Of a DNA stretch of 64,000 nucleotides, positions 29,591 through 39,647 are shown in pieces. The translations under genes and the position numbers were made by a program. The DNA comes from Lachnospiraceae bacterium (GTDB lineage: Bacteria; Bacillota; Clostridia; Lachnospirales; Lachnospiraceae). Within the stretch, counting starts at the first letter, position 1. Each line of letters starts with the position of its first letter. A model generated the notes under the pieces. It saw nothing but the letters and a program-made list of their open reading frames with translations. It did not search any database and was not told the origin of the DNA. The stretch covers positions 18,334 to 82,333 of the forward strand of contig JALFHZ010000122.1 in assembly GCA_022776445.1 (NCBI GenBank), given 5' to 3'.

Positions 29591-32500
29591 TCAAGCATCA
29601 CTGCTGCAGTCCAGAATCTCCAGAAGATCCTCCCTTGTCAGGCTGCTCAGAGAAACCGTTCCCTCCGTGATGATCTGCTCCGCCAGACTTTTTTTACGAT
29701 CCTGCAGCTTCAGGATGTTTTCTTCAATTGTATCTTTCATAATCAGCTTCCAGACCGTCACCTGTTTTTCCTGGCCGATCCGGTGCGTACGGTCTGTCGC
29801 CTGATTCTGAGCCGCCACATTCCACCACGGATCATAATGGATCACGATATCGGCAGCCGTCAGATTGAGTCCCGTCCCTCCTGCTTTTAAAGAAATCAGA
29901 AATACCGGAACCTCATCATTCTGAAATGCACCTGCCATGCGGATCCGCTCTTCCTTGGGTGTGGAACCGGTCAGCATGTGACAGGCAATCGCCTCTTTTT
30001 TCAGTCTCGCTTCAATCCGTTCCAGCATGGAAGTGAACTGTGAAAACAGCAGAATCTTGTGACCTCCGTCAATTCCCTGTCGGATAAGGTCCATGCAGGT
30101 ATCCAGCTTTGCGGAACCGCCCTTGTAATTGCTGTAGCAAAGGGAGGGATCGCAGCAAAGCTGACGCAGCCTTGTGAGCTGTGCCAGAATCTGCAGCTTG
30201 TCGGAATCGACAGAAGCACCATCCAGTTCTTCCAGCATGGTCTTCAGTTCCAGCGCATGCGCCGTATAAAGCTTCTTCTGCGCTTCTTCCGCTTTGGAGT
30301 AGATCACACTCTCCAGCTTCTCAGGCAGTTCCTTCAGGACATCTCCCTTCAAGCGCCGCAGAACAAACGGTCCGATCATCCGGCGCAGCACCTGTAGGGC
30401 TCCGCTGTCTTCTCCCTTCGCAATCGGAGTCTCGATCTCCCGACGGAATCTGGAATATGAAAACAGAAATCCGGGCATCAGGAAATCGAAAATACTCCAG
30501 AGCTCGCTCAGCCGGTTCTCCACCGGAGTACCCGTCAGAGCGAAACGGGTCCGGGACTGAACCTGTTTGACTGCCCGTGCGCTCTGTGTTGCCGGATTCT
30601 TGATAACCTGTGCCTCGTCAATAATCTGATAACGGAACCGGAACGACAGATACTGTTCCATGTCACGTTTCAGCAGGTCGTAGGAGGTAATCAGCACATC
30701 CGGTTCGTCAGGACTCGCAGTCTCCCCGGATCTGCGTGCCTGATCAAGCAGCTGCTCCCGCTCCGGCGCAGTTCCGGTCACCGTCAGGACTCGCAGCTCC
30801 GGTGTAAACCGACGGATCTCATTCTCCCAGTTATAAACCAGCGAAGCCGGACAGACAATCAGCGATATCTGTTCCGGATGCTGCTGTCTCTCATCCAGCA
30901 GCAGCGCAATCACCTGCAGGGTCTTTCCCAGACCCATATCATCTGCCAGAATACCGCCGAAACCGTAAGCGTCCAGTGTCTTCAGCCATCGAAAGCCCGT
31001 CCGCTGGTAGCCGCGCAAAATTGTCTTCAGGGATTCCGGCACCTCATAATCGCTGTCCTCGACCGACTTCATGCCGCGCACCACCGACTTGAACAACTGG
31101 TCACGGTAAAACGTAATGCTGCTGCCCTCTTTCAGGACACTGTCCAGATACAGGGCACGATAAGCAGGAATCCGGAAATGCCCCTCCTCCAGCTGATTTC
31201 TGCTGATTGCCAGCTCATCCACCAGATGCGCAACCGTCACCAGACCATGTTCGTCCAGCTGCAGAAATTCACCATTTTTCAAACGATAATACGGCTTCTT
31301 CGGATCATATTCCGCCAGTATCTGCTGAAGCTGAGCCGCAGTCATTCCCTCTGCGTCCACAGAAAAGTCCAGCCAGCTGCCATTCATCCGGACACCTACC
31401 GATATCTTCGGCGGCGGAAGAACACGAATGTTTCTCGCCGCATCGGAAATACGCACTTCACCAAGCTGCATGAATTCGCCGATGCCCTCGCTGAGCAGGC
31501 GATACAGCGCATCGTCGTCATTCCGGATAATCAGATTTTCCGCCGCTTCATCCCGATACTGAAAATAACGGGTGATCAGCTGACTGATCCGGAATTCCCC
31601 GGGCACATCCCGACAGATCGTCCGCGGCACCTTGTCATCCTCAATCGGAAGAAACGTAAAATCACCGTAAGACAGCTCCGGACGCATGATCAGTTCCCCC
31701 GGACGCTGACTGTCAAACCGGAACACCGCCTTCAGTTCCTGCGGCTGATAATGCTCCAGATCTACATCCTTCACATCCAGATGGGCGTACGGCATAATTT
31801 TCTTCAGCACACGCTCGTAAAATAACGGGATATCCCGTTCCTGTACCTCCGTTTCGTGTCTGCTGCGGCTTTTCAGCATCTGCTCCAGAAAAACCGTCAG
31901 AGCTTCCGTCTCCGCACAATCCAGGCGCAGCAGCTTCATGCCATCGCCCACATACAGATGGTGTTCTCCGGAAAACGCATACAATTCCGGCTTCAGAGCC
32001 ACGCGGATTCCGTCACGGCCTGCCTTGCATATCTTCACATCCAGCTGAACCGGTTCGGATTTTACCGGAACCTTCATACGTGCACCGTTCTGCATCTCCA
32101 CCTCCAGCTCCCGTCCCTCCATCAGAGCAAAAAACCGGTCCCGGTTTGCACGGCTTACATTCAGTTCACGCAGTCCCTGAACCGTCACATATGCACTCCT
32201 GCGGAACTGTTCAAAATGCTCCTGATATACGTTCACCAGCTGCGTCAGAAGCGACACCAGCGGCCGGTCAGCCTCCGCAAATGCATGGATATTGTGGTGA
32301 AAGGACAGCTGCTTGCCATAAGTCACAAGAGAGCCCGTCTTCACCGCCTCGGAAAATGCCACGAGATCCTTCAGCACATACAGGCGGTCGCGCCCTACCC
32401 GAAATTCCAGAAGCGTCCTGTCATCTCTCAGAAGCAGACATGGCACCAGACGCACCTGGCGCACCTCACTTTCCTGAATAATCTGTGCAACTTCCCGGTT

Positions 32501-32800
32501 GGTATACTCCCGGATCATGGTCCGAACCTCCTGTGAAGTGGATACCGGGCGGCCGCTGTTCGCCGCCGCCTGCTTCTGATAAGCATCCCAGATCAGCTGT
32601 GCATGTCCGCACATTCCCCGGCAGGAGTTCCCATTTACACAAGAACAAGAGTAGTCATGTATCTGACTACCCTTGACATAAAGACTTACTTTATAGTGTT
32701 GACTGCCATCCTCAACAATCCCCCTGACGCCCAGTTCTCCTTTCCAGAAGGTACTGGTCGTCATCTCTGCAATCTTCATCAAGTCCTCCATTCCAAACAA
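29591..32800 (-). CDS. SNF2-family DEAD/DEAH helicase with N-terminal SWIM zinc finger
   Basis: 1069 aa; SWIM CSCVNGNSCRGMCGHAQ; GGILADDMGLGKTLQVIAL, IIDEAQVIKNP, RTHRIGQEKQVTVWKLI. Confidence 0.93.
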   Translation of the reverse strand: MFGMEDLMKIAEMTTSTFWKGELGVRGIVEDGSQHYKVSLYVKGSQIHDYSCSCVNGNSCRGMCGHAQLIWDAYQKQAAANSGRPVSTSQEVRTMIREYTNREVAQIIQESEVRQVRLVPCLLLRDDRTLLEFRVGRDRLYVLKDLVAFSEAVKTGSLVTYGKQLSFHHNIHAFAEADRPLVSLLTQLVNVYQEHFEQFRRSAYVTVQGLRELNVSRANRDRFFALMEGRELEVEMQNGARMKVPVKSEPVQLDVKICKAGRDGIRVALKPELYAFSGEHHLYVGDGMKLLRLDCAETEALTVFLEQMLKSRSRHETEVQERDIPLFYERVLKKIMPYAHLDVKDVDLEHYQPQELKAVFRFDSQRPGELIMRPELSYGDFTFLPIEDDKVPRTICRDVPGEFRISQLITRYFQYRDEAAENLIIRNDDDALYRLLSEGIGEFMQLGEVRISDAARNIRVLPPPKISVGVRMNGSWLDFSVDAEGMTAAQLQQILAEYDPKKPYYRLKNGEFLQLDEHGLVTVAHLVDELAISRNQLEEGHFRIPAYRALYLDSVLKEGSSITFYRDQLFKSVVRGMKSVEDSDYEVPESLKTILRGYQRTGFRWLKTLDAYGFGGILADDMGLGKTLQVIALLLDERQQHPEQISLIVCPASLVYNWENEIRRFTPELRVLTVTGTAPEREQLLDQARRSGETASPDEPDVLITSYDLLKRDMEQYLSFRFRYQIIDEAQVIKNPATQSARAVKQVQSRTRFALTGTPVENRLSELWSIFDFLMPGFLFSYSRFRREIETPIAKGEDSGALQVLRRMIGPFVLRRLKGDVLKELPEKLESVIYSKAEEAQKKLYTAHALELKTMLEELDGASVDSDKLQILAQLTRLRQLCCDPSLCYSNYKGGSAKLDTCMDLIRQGIDGGHKILLFSQFTSMLERIEARLKKEAIACHMLTGSTPKEERIRMAGAFQNDEVPVFLISLKAGGTGLNLTAADIVIHYDPWWNVAAQNQATDRTHRIGQEKQVTVWKLIMKDTIEENILKLQDRKKSLAEQIITEGTVSLSSLTREDLLEILDCSSDA

Positions 32801-32830
32801 ATTGAACGGGTACTTTGTGAAACGATATCC

Positions 32831-34600
32831 TTACATGCGTTCCGGTGCATCAAACCCCAGCACATGAATGCAGTTGGTCAGCACATCCTTCACCAGCGTA
32901 ATCAACTGAATCCAGCTCGCCTGCTGTGCCTTGTCCTCCTGTGCCAGAATCCGTGTGTCATGATAAAAGCTGTTAAACGCATTGGACAGGTCATAAATGT
33001 ACTGACAGATCCGGTGCGGTGCCGTCTCCGCAAAGCTGGTCTCCATCACGTCATTATACTTGGACAGCTCCAGCATCAGTGCCTTCTCTGCATCACTTGC
33101 CGCCGGAAGGATCACCGGCGTGCCGTCGTAACGGTCATTCGCGTCCTCATATTTGCCCAGAATGGACTTGATGCGGACGATCGTGTACAGGATATAAGGA
33201 CCGGTATTGCCCTCAAAGGAAACAAAGCGGTCGATATCAAATACATAATCCTTGGATGCCTGATTGGAGAGGTCCCCATATTTCAGAGCTGCCAGACCCA
33301 CGATCTTCGCAGTCTCCTTCGCCTCCTCCTCGGAAACGGTACGGTTCTCCATGATTCGCTCATAAACAGCCGCATCGATATCGGCAATCAGGTGTTCCAG
33401 CCGCATCACACCGCCGTCTCTGGTCTTGAATGGCTTGCCGTCCTTGCCGTTCATGGTACCGAAGCCGATGTGAATCATCGGGACATCCGGTCTTACATAA
33501 CCGGCTTTCTTCGCCACGCGGAATACCTGTGTAAAATGCAGTTCCTGACGTTTATCAGTGATATAGATGTACTTCGCCGGGCGGAAATCCTTCTCACGCT
33601 CGATGATTGTTCCCAGATCTGAGGTCGCATACAATGCCGCACCATCCGACTTGCGCACGATACACGGCGGAAGCTCCTTGGTATCCGCAGGCTCCGCAAT
33701 ATCCACAACCAGAGCACCCTGGCTCTCATAAGCCAGCCCCTTGTCCTGCAGATCCTGAATCAGCCACGGAATATACGGCTGCGCGTCGCTTTCGCCCTTC
33801 CACAATTCAAAATGTACATTCAGGTTGTCGTAATTCTTCTTCAGATCAGCCAGAGAAACAGCCATAATGTGTTTCCAGATTGCCATAAATGGCTTATATC
33901 CATTCTGCAGCCGGAACGTTGCATTCTGTGCCCGTTCCTTAAACGCCTCATCCACCTTGGACTTGCCGCTTGCAGTCGGGTAAATATCCTCCAGCTCGCT
34001 GATGGTAAACGGCGCCTCCTCCGGATATTCCCCGGTATAAGACTCGTCAAAATAAACGAGATCCGGTTTCCGGTCACGCAGCTCCTCAATAATCAGTCCC
34101 ATCTGCAGACCCCAGTCTCCCAGATGCACATCACCGATCATGATATATCCCAGGAAATCTCCCATGCGTTTGATACTCTCACCAATAACCGCAGAACGCA
34201 GATGGCCGACATGCAGAGGCTTCGCCACATTGGCTCCGCCGTAATCCACGATAATCGTCTCGCCGCGTCCGATCTCCTCCACACCAAGCTTATCCGCTTT
34301 CTGCATGCTGTTCATATAATCAGCCAGATACTGCGGATCCAGGCGAAGGTTGATAAATCCCGGCATCACTGCATGGATCTCAGAAAACATCTCCGCTCCC
34401 TCAAGCTTTGCCACCACATCATTCGCAATATCAATCGGTTTCTTTTTATATGCTTTCGCAGCTGCCATAGCACCGTTGCACTGATATTCGCACAGATCCG
34501 GGCGATTGGAAAGCACTACCTTTGCGTATGCCTCATCATAACCGCATGCGGCAAAAGCAGACTTCATCTCAGCTGCTATCAAATCAAGAATCTTCTTCAC
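32831..34600 (-). CDS. argS: Arginyl-tRNA synthetase
   Basis: Start GTG 34600 with RBS AAGGAGA; VKKILDLIAAEMKSAF...; VDYGGANVAKPLHVGHLRSAVIGES. Track start 34690 is probably too long. Confidence 0.95.
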   Translation of the reverse strand: MKKILDLIAAEMKSAFAACGYDEAYAKVVLSNRPDLCEYQCNGAMAAAKAYKKKPIDIANDVVAKLEGAEMFSEIHAVMPGFINLRLDPQYLADYMNSMQKADKLGVEEIGRGETIIVDYGGANVAKPLHVGHLRSAVIGESIKRMGDFLGYIMIGDVHLGDWGLQMGLIIEELRDRKPDLVYFDESYTGEYPEEAPFTISELEDIYPTASGKSKVDEAFKERAQNATFRLQNGYKPFMAIWKHIMAVSLADLKKNYDNLNVHFELWKGESDAQPYIPWLIQDLQDKGLAYESQGALVVDIAEPADTKELPPCIVRKSDGAALYATSDLGTIIEREKDFRPAKYIYITDKRQELHFTQVFRVAKKAGYVRPDVPMIHIGFGTMNGKDGKPFKTRDGGVMRLEHLIADIDAAVYERIMENRTVSEEEAKETAKIVGLAALKYGDLSNQASKDYVFDIDRFVSFEGNTGPYILYTIVRIKSILGKYEDANDRYDGTPVILPAASDAEKALMLELSKYNDVMETSFAETAPHRICQYIYDLSNAFNSFYHDTRILAQEDKAQQASWIQLITLVKDVLTNCIHVLGFDAPERM

Positions 34601-34696
34601 GTTGTGTTCTCCTTCTATATGTTTTGGACAATGACCGACCTTCACGGCTGTCGCTGAAATCATTATATCCAACCTGTCCCCAAAAAGCAAGGTTGT

Positions 34697-35464
34697 TTAC
34701 CCCAGACTTTTATGAATCACATTCAGGATCTGATCCAGTTCACAGACGTCCACCTGACCGGGTGCAGAAACATTGGTTGCCGAGCCGAATGTCATAGCCG
34801 AGCCAAAGATCTCGCCGGAAAGCCGGCTCACCACGCCGGTTCCCGCCATGGACATCGTGACAATCGGCCGATCCGCATACTTTTCTTCCATCTCCAGTGT
34901 TGCCTCCAGAAGCTTCAGAACATCCCATCGGGTCAGCGGCATCACCGCAATCTTCGGAATATCTGCTCCCAGCTCCTGCATGCGGCAAAGCCGCTTTATC
35001 ATCTCCTCTTTCTCCGGAGTCTTGTGGAAATCATGATTTGAACCCACCACCCGGACCTGCTTTCTGTGAGCCGCTTCAATCACCTGTTTCACCGGCTCAT
35101 CTCCGGAAAACATCTCCACATCAATCAAATCTGCAAAACCGCTCTCCGCCACAGCAATATTCAACGCCACATAATCCTCCGGCTCAATCGCACGGGCTCC
35201 TCCCTCTTTCAATGTCCGGAATGTAAAAAGAATCGGGGTATCCCCCAGCGTCTCCCGCAGTGCTTTCGCCGTCTCCAGAACCTTTTCCGTATCTGCTGCC
35301 TCTTCATACCAGTCAGCACGCCATTCCACGATATCCACCGGCAGATCCGCAAAAGATGCCGCCTCCGCCAGGATACCTTCTCTGTCTTTATTCACAATAG
35401 GGACACAGATCTTGGGTCTCCCATTTCCAATCGTCACATTTCTTACATTCACTGATTTCATCAT
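34697..35464 (-). CDS. aroD: Type I 3-dehydroquinate dehydratase
   Basis: 255 aa; VEWRADWYEE, VVGSNHDFHKTPEKEEM, IAVMPLTRWDVLKLL, SMAGTGVVSRLSGEIFGSAMTFGSA. Confidence 0.95.
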   Translation of the reverse strand: MMKSVNVRNVTIGNGRPKICVPIVNKDREGILAEAASFADLPVDIVEWRADWYEEAADTEKVLETAKALRETLGDTPILFTFRTLKEGGARAIEPEDYVALNIAVAESGFADLIDVEMFSGDEPVKQVIEAAHRKQVRVVGSNHDFHKTPEKEEMIKRLCRMQELGADIPKIAVMPLTRWDVLKLLEATLEMEEKYADRPIVTMSMAGTGVVSRLSGEIFGSAMTFGSATNVSAPGQVDVCELDQILNVIHKSLG

Positions 35465-35568
35465 CCATACCTCCCATGTCCTATGTCTTTTTCATTATAC
35501 ATGCATTTACTTTTTTCAGCAACCATTTGCCATCTTCCTTCAGATTTCCTTAGCGTTCATTGCACATA

Positions 35569-35609
35569 AGAAATAGCGCCCCTGCTCTGGAAAGTAAGGC
35601 GCTATTTCT
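35569..35609. terminator. Hairpin between efp and aroD
   Basis: AGAAATAGCGCC ... GGCGCTATTTCT, perfect 12-bp stem. Confidence 0.6.
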
Positions 35610-35622
35610 CAGCTGATTATTT

Positions 35623-35653
35623 GACCCCGGGAAACACAAGACTTCCCGGGGTC
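35623..35653. terminator. Second hairpin immediately downstream of efp
   Basis: GACCCCGGGAA-ACACAAGAC-TTCCCGGGGTC, perfect 11-bp GC-rich stem; no clear T-tract. Confidence 0.55.
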
Positions 35654-35669
35654 ACACATATCGTTCTTA

Positions 35670-36227
35670 TTAAACACGAGACAGATACTCACCAGTACGG
35701 GTATCAATCTTGATCTTGTCACCGTTATCAACAAATAACGGAACATATACGGTAGCACCAGTCTCAACGGTAGCCGGCTTGGTAGCACCCTGTGCAGTAT
35801 CGCCCTTGAAGCCCGGCTCTGTATTGGTGATCTCCAGTTCTACGAATAACGGCGGCTCAACAGAAAATACCTTGCCGTTGTAAGAACATACTTTCACAAC
35901 TTCGTTCTCTTTCACGAACTTCAGTGCATCGCCGATCACATCCTCTGCCAGTGCCATCTGCTCGTAGTTATCCATGTTCATGAAGTTAAACAGATCGCCA
36001 TCTGCATACAGATACTGCATATCTACACGGTCAATTCTCGCAGACGGGAACTTCTCAGTCGGACGGAAAGTTCTCTCAACTACGGAACCGGTCATAACGT
36101 TTTTAATCTTCGTTCTTACGAAGGCAGCCCCTTTACCTGGCTTTACATGCTGGAACTCTACGATCTGATATACTGCACCCTCGATTTCCAGGGTAATACC
36201 GTTTCTAAAATCACCTGCTGAAATCAT
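35670..36227 (-). CDS. efp: Elongation factor P
   Basis: 185 aa; [43 protein letters not shown]. Confidence 0.97.
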   Translation of the reverse strand: MISAGDFRNGITLEIEGAVYQIVEFQHVKPGKGAAFVRTKIKNVMTGSVVERTFRPTEKFPSARIDRVDMQYLYADGDLFNFMNMDNYEQMALAEDVIGDALKFVKENEVVKVCSYNGKVFSVEPPLFVELEITNTEPGFKGDTAQGATKPATVETGATVYVPLFVDNGDKIKIDTRTGEYLSRV

Positions 36228-36330
36228 GTGATATTCCTCCTTAAATTGCGTACTCGCTCTTAATCTACTTTATTCTATAATATCTACTGAAATTATGCAA
36301 GCTAATTTTTGCGTCATTTTTGACTGATCT

Positions 36331-36834
36331 TTATCTGTTCTTCTGTCTCTTATAAAAATAAAGCACAACAGCTTCCAGATAGCGTTTCAGCACAATCTGA
36401 ATCTCCTCTTTCGGATGAATCGGTTTGACCAGGATCGCGTAGATTCCGGCGCGGTTCGCTCCGTACACATCTGTAAACAGCTGATCCCCGACGAAAATCG
36501 TCTCCTCCTTCGTCGTTCCCATAATCTCCATCGCACGATAATAATTCTTCACCGATGGTTTCCCGGCCTTATAAATATAGGGGGAATCCACCTGCGCGGC
36601 AAACGCGGCCACCCGCGGCTCTTTATTATTCGACAGAAGACAGGTTTTCATCCCCATCTCATGAAACTTCCGAAACAGCGCCATGGCACGCTCATCCGCC
36701 GGTGCATCATGGGGTACCAGTGTATTGTCGATGTCAAAAACAGCGCCCCGAATCCCCTTTCGATACCAGTCTTCCCATGGAATCTGATATGTGCTGTCCA
36801 GCCATTCTTTCGGATAAAATGATTGAAATATCAA
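36331..36834 (-). CDS. yqeG: YqeG-family HAD IIIA-type phosphatase
   Basis: 167 aa; FDIDNTLVPHDAP, LLSNNKEPRV, FVGDQLFTDVYGANRAG. Confidence 0.93.
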   Translation of the reverse strand: MIFQSFYPKEWLDSTYQIPWEDWYRKGIRGAVFDIDNTLVPHDAPADERAMALFRKFHEMGMKTCLLSNNKEPRVAAFAAQVDSPYIYKAGKPSVKNYYRAMEIMGTTKEETIFVGDQLFTDVYGANRAGIYAILVKPIHPKEEIQIVLKRYLEAVVLYFYKRQKNR

Positions 36835-37319
36835 TGCTGCATTCTCTCTTTCTGACTGTCCTGCTGCTTGTTCTTCAGCAGTTTGCCAAGTTCTTCCATA
36901 AATGTGTTGACGTCCTTAAACTCCCTGTAGACCGACGCAAAACGGACATATGCCACCTCATCCAGCAGCTTCAGCCTGCGCATCACCAGCTCGCCAATAG
37001 CAGAAGTCTCCACTTCCTTTTCTTCCATGCCAAAAATCTGATTCTCAATCTCATCAATCACAGCATTGATCTGCTGCGTGGAAACCGGACGCTTGTGACA
37101 GGAATGAATAATGCCCGCTTCAATCTTGGAACGATCATAGGCTTCCCTGGACCGGTCCTTCTTAATCACCATAAGAGGCATTGTCTCCAGTTTCTCATAG
37201 GTGGTAAACCGTTTTCCACATGTTTCACACTGGCGGCGGCGACGGATCGAGCTGTTGTCATCAGCCGGTCTGGAATCGATTACCTTGGTATCGGATGCGT
37301 TGCAATAGGGACACTTCAC
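36831..37319 (-). CDS. nrdR: Transcriptional repressor NrdR
   Basis: GTG start with RBS GGAGG; VKCPYCNASDTKVIDSRPADDNSSIRRRRQCETCGKRFTTYE (zinc ribbon plus ATP cone). Confidence 0.95.
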   Translation of the reverse strand: MKCPYCNASDTKVIDSRPADDNSSIRRRRQCETCGKRFTTYEKLETMPLMVIKKDRSREAYDRSKIEAGIIHSCHKRPVSTQQINAVIDEIENQIFGMEEKEVETSAIGELVMRRLKLLDEVAYVRFASVYREFKDVNTFMEELGKLLKNKQQDSQKERMQH

Positions 37320-37401
37320 CTGTTTTATCCTCCTGTTCCCATGGGCATGTGCCATTTCTATATGTTTATTTTACTCTACGCCCCGGATATAAGCAAGCAG
37401 T

Positions 37402-37667
37402 TTAATCATATTTACAAGGCTTTTCTACGTCCTTGATCGCCTTGATCTCCACCAGAATGATATCCGCCCCGATCTGTTTCACATCACAAAACGGAATCAC
37501 AAATTCCTTTTCCCTCCCGAAAATCCCGCACAGACACCCGGGTCCCGGTATGATCAGATGCGTAATGCATCCTGTCTTCTCATCAATTTCCACATCTCCG
37601 ACAAATCCCAGACGCTTACAGTCGCAGATATTGATCACTTCTTTTTTTTTAAATCAAAAATGCGCAT
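37402..37667 (-). CDS. ymxH: YlmC/YmxH-family PRC-barrel sporulation-associated protein, with apparent -1 frame offset at an A9 run
   Basis: Expected N-terminus MRIFDL-KKKEVINICDCKRLGFVGDVEIDEKTG. ATG at 37667 preceded by GGGGGAGG at proper spacing. A9 (42..50 of 376xx) gives MRIFDLKKKK* in frame 0; A10 would fuse to the conserved ORF at 37402-37638. Confidence 0.7.
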
Positions 37668-37705
37668 AGTCTGCACCTCCCCCTATTGGTGCATTCTATG
37701 CGCAT
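37660..37705 (-). terminator. Terminator-like hairpin whose 3' arm contains the ymxH start codon
   Basis: Minus strand ATGCGCATAG-A-ATGCACC-AATAGGGGGA-GGTGCAG-A-CTATGCGCAT followed by TTTTTGATTT; outer 10-bp and inner 6-bp perfect stems. Confidence 0.65.
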
Positions 37706-37715
37706 CCCCCACTGT

Positions 37716-38738
37716 TTAGTTCAACCAGCTGTCTTTCTGATCCAGAACCTGACAGTTTCTCTTATCATCCGCAGTCACCTTAATCACACCGTCATACAAC
37801 GTGTGGTGATACTCCGCTCCTGCTTTCTGATAATTATGATATACGTCCATGCTTCCCATCTCATCCCCCATGACCGCCGTGATACGCGGCTGCACGGTTT
37901 TTATCCATTTTTTTGAATTGGACGTATCTTTTCCGTGGTGATTGGCCTTTGCGATATCGGCCTGCAGTTTTCCCCCATACTGCTCAACATATTCACGTTC
38001 CTGTGCAAGATAAAGATCACCACCGAAAAGAGCCGTCGTTTCCCCAAAACAGAATTTCATAAGCAGAGAATGATCATTCAGAAACTGCGTACTGTTTTCC
38101 GGAAATCCATCCGGATATGTAATCTCCTGATCCGGTCCCAGAATCTCAACCTGTATCTGGTCTCCAAACGCAAACACATCCCCGGTTTTCAGTTTCACAA
38201 GCTCTGCACCACTCGCCTCTGCTGCATCCAGATAACTCTGGTAAGTCTTCGTGGTATATTCCACATAAGAAGAATAAAGCTTCTCCACCGGAAACTGCTC
38301 CATCACAGCCGGTATGCCTCCTATGTGGTCAATATGCGGATGCGACACTACCAGATAATCAATCTTCTCCACCCCCAGATCCTTCAGAACGGAAATAACC
38401 TGATCCGCTGCATCCGGATGTCCCGCATCCAGCAGCATCACACTTCCGTCCGGAGCGATCAGAATCGTAGAATCTCCGGATTTATCCTTTGCATCCGGTC
38501 CTGTCTCCAGGTCCAGAAAATAGATCGTCAGTTTTCCCTCATCCTGACTCCGATCCACAATTTCCTCATAATGATCGGAAGAAACATCCGCCGCAGTTTC
38601 CGGACTCCCGACCGCCTCTACCACCATCTGCTGTGCCGCGGTGGTATCTGCCGGTTCTGCTCCGGAACTGCACCCGGAGAGACAGACTGCCGACAGAATA
38701 CCTGCCAGCAGGTATGTCACGCACTTCCATCTTCTCAT
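37716..38738 (-). CDS. ComEC/Rec2-related MBL-fold hydrolase, lipoprotein
   Basis: 340 aa; lipobox LSGC; MLLDAGHPDAADQV, VVSHPHIDHIGGI, ANHHGKDTSN. Confidence 0.85.
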   Translation of the reverse strand: MRRWKCVTYLLAGILSAVCLSGCSSGAEPADTTAAQQMVVEAVGSPETAADVSSDHYEEIVDRSQDEGKLTIYFLDLETGPDAKDKSGDSTILIAPDGSVMLLDAGHPDAADQVISVLKDLGVEKIDYLVVSHPHIDHIGGIPAVMEQFPVEKLYSSYVEYTTKTYQSYLDAAEASGAELVKLKTGDVFAFGDQIQVEILGPDQEITYPDGFPENSTQFLNDHSLLMKFCFGETTALFGGDLYLAQEREYVEQYGGKLQADIAKANHHGKDTSNSKKWIKTVQPRITAVMGDEMGSMDVYHNYQKAGAEYHHTLYDGVIKVTADDKRNCQVLDQKDSWLN

Positions 38739-38750
38739 ATCTGTTTCTTC

Positions 38751-39632
38751 CTACTTCATTGCTGCCTTGGAATAACCGGTCAGCATATATTTCTGGAAAA
38801 TAAAGAACAGGATCACAACCGGCAGAATCGCCATAACCGCACCTGCCATAATCTCGTGGTTGTTCATCGTGGACTGTCCCGCAAAGGTGTTTTTCAGCTG
38901 TGCCAGACCGATGGTCAGGACACGCCTCGTCTCATTCTTTGCAATGATTTTCGGCCAGAAATAGTTGTTCCATCCGTTGGTAAACGTTACCAGAGTCGTG
39001 GTAATCAGCGTAGATTTACACATCGGTACCAGAATCTTGGTAATGATTCCCACGCGGCCCAGTCCATCTACCTTCGCCGCATCCACATAGCTGTCGTCAA
39101 TCGCCATAAAGGTCTGTCTCAGCATGAAAATATAATATGCAGACACACACTCCGGCAGAATCAGTCCCAGGAACGTATCAGCTAGGCCCCAGTTTGCACA
39201 CATAATGTACAGCGGGATGAATGTAACCTGAATCGGAATCATCAGCGCGCCAAGCACAAACATAAACAGTATGTTCTGGCCTTTGAATTTGCCTTTGGAA
39301 AATCCATATGCCGCAAACGCGCCGGTCACCATCTGTGAGATCAGGATTCCAGCCGTCATAACAATGGTATTGTAATAGTATTTGCCGAAATTGGCGCGTT
39401 TGAATACGTTAACATAGTTCTCCGGATGCCATTCATGCGGCCATAACGTCGGCTTCAGCAACAGAATCTCTTCCTGAGATTTGAACGACGAAACGATCAT
39501 CCAGTAAAGCGGGAAAAGAACAAACAGCGTAATGATGATTGCCAGCGTGTACTGCGCAACAGCCAGAATCTTTTTCTTACGTTTTGCAGCCAGATCCCGT
39601 TCCAGATGAGAATTTGTTTTTACTTCACTCAT
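38751..39632 (-). CDS. Carbohydrate ABC transporter permease (MalG-like)
   Basis: 293 aa; EAA-like loop AAKVDGLGRVGIITKILVPMCKS; follows a second permease and SBP. Confidence 0.92.
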   Translation of the reverse strand: MSEVKTNSHLERDLAAKRKKKILAVAQYTLAIIITLFVLFPLYWMIVSSFKSQEEILLLKPTLWPHEWHPENYVNVFKRANFGKYYYNTIVMTAGILISQMVTGAFAAYGFSKGKFKGQNILFMFVLGALMIPIQVTFIPLYIMCANWGLADTFLGLILPECVSAYYIFMLRQTFMAIDDSYVDAAKVDGLGRVGIITKILVPMCKSTLITTTLVTFTNGWNNYFWPKIIAKNETRRVLTIGLAQLKNTFAGQSTMNNHEIMAGAVMAILPVVILFFIFQKYMLTGYSKAAMK

Positions 39633-39647
39633 GCCTGCTGCCTCCTC

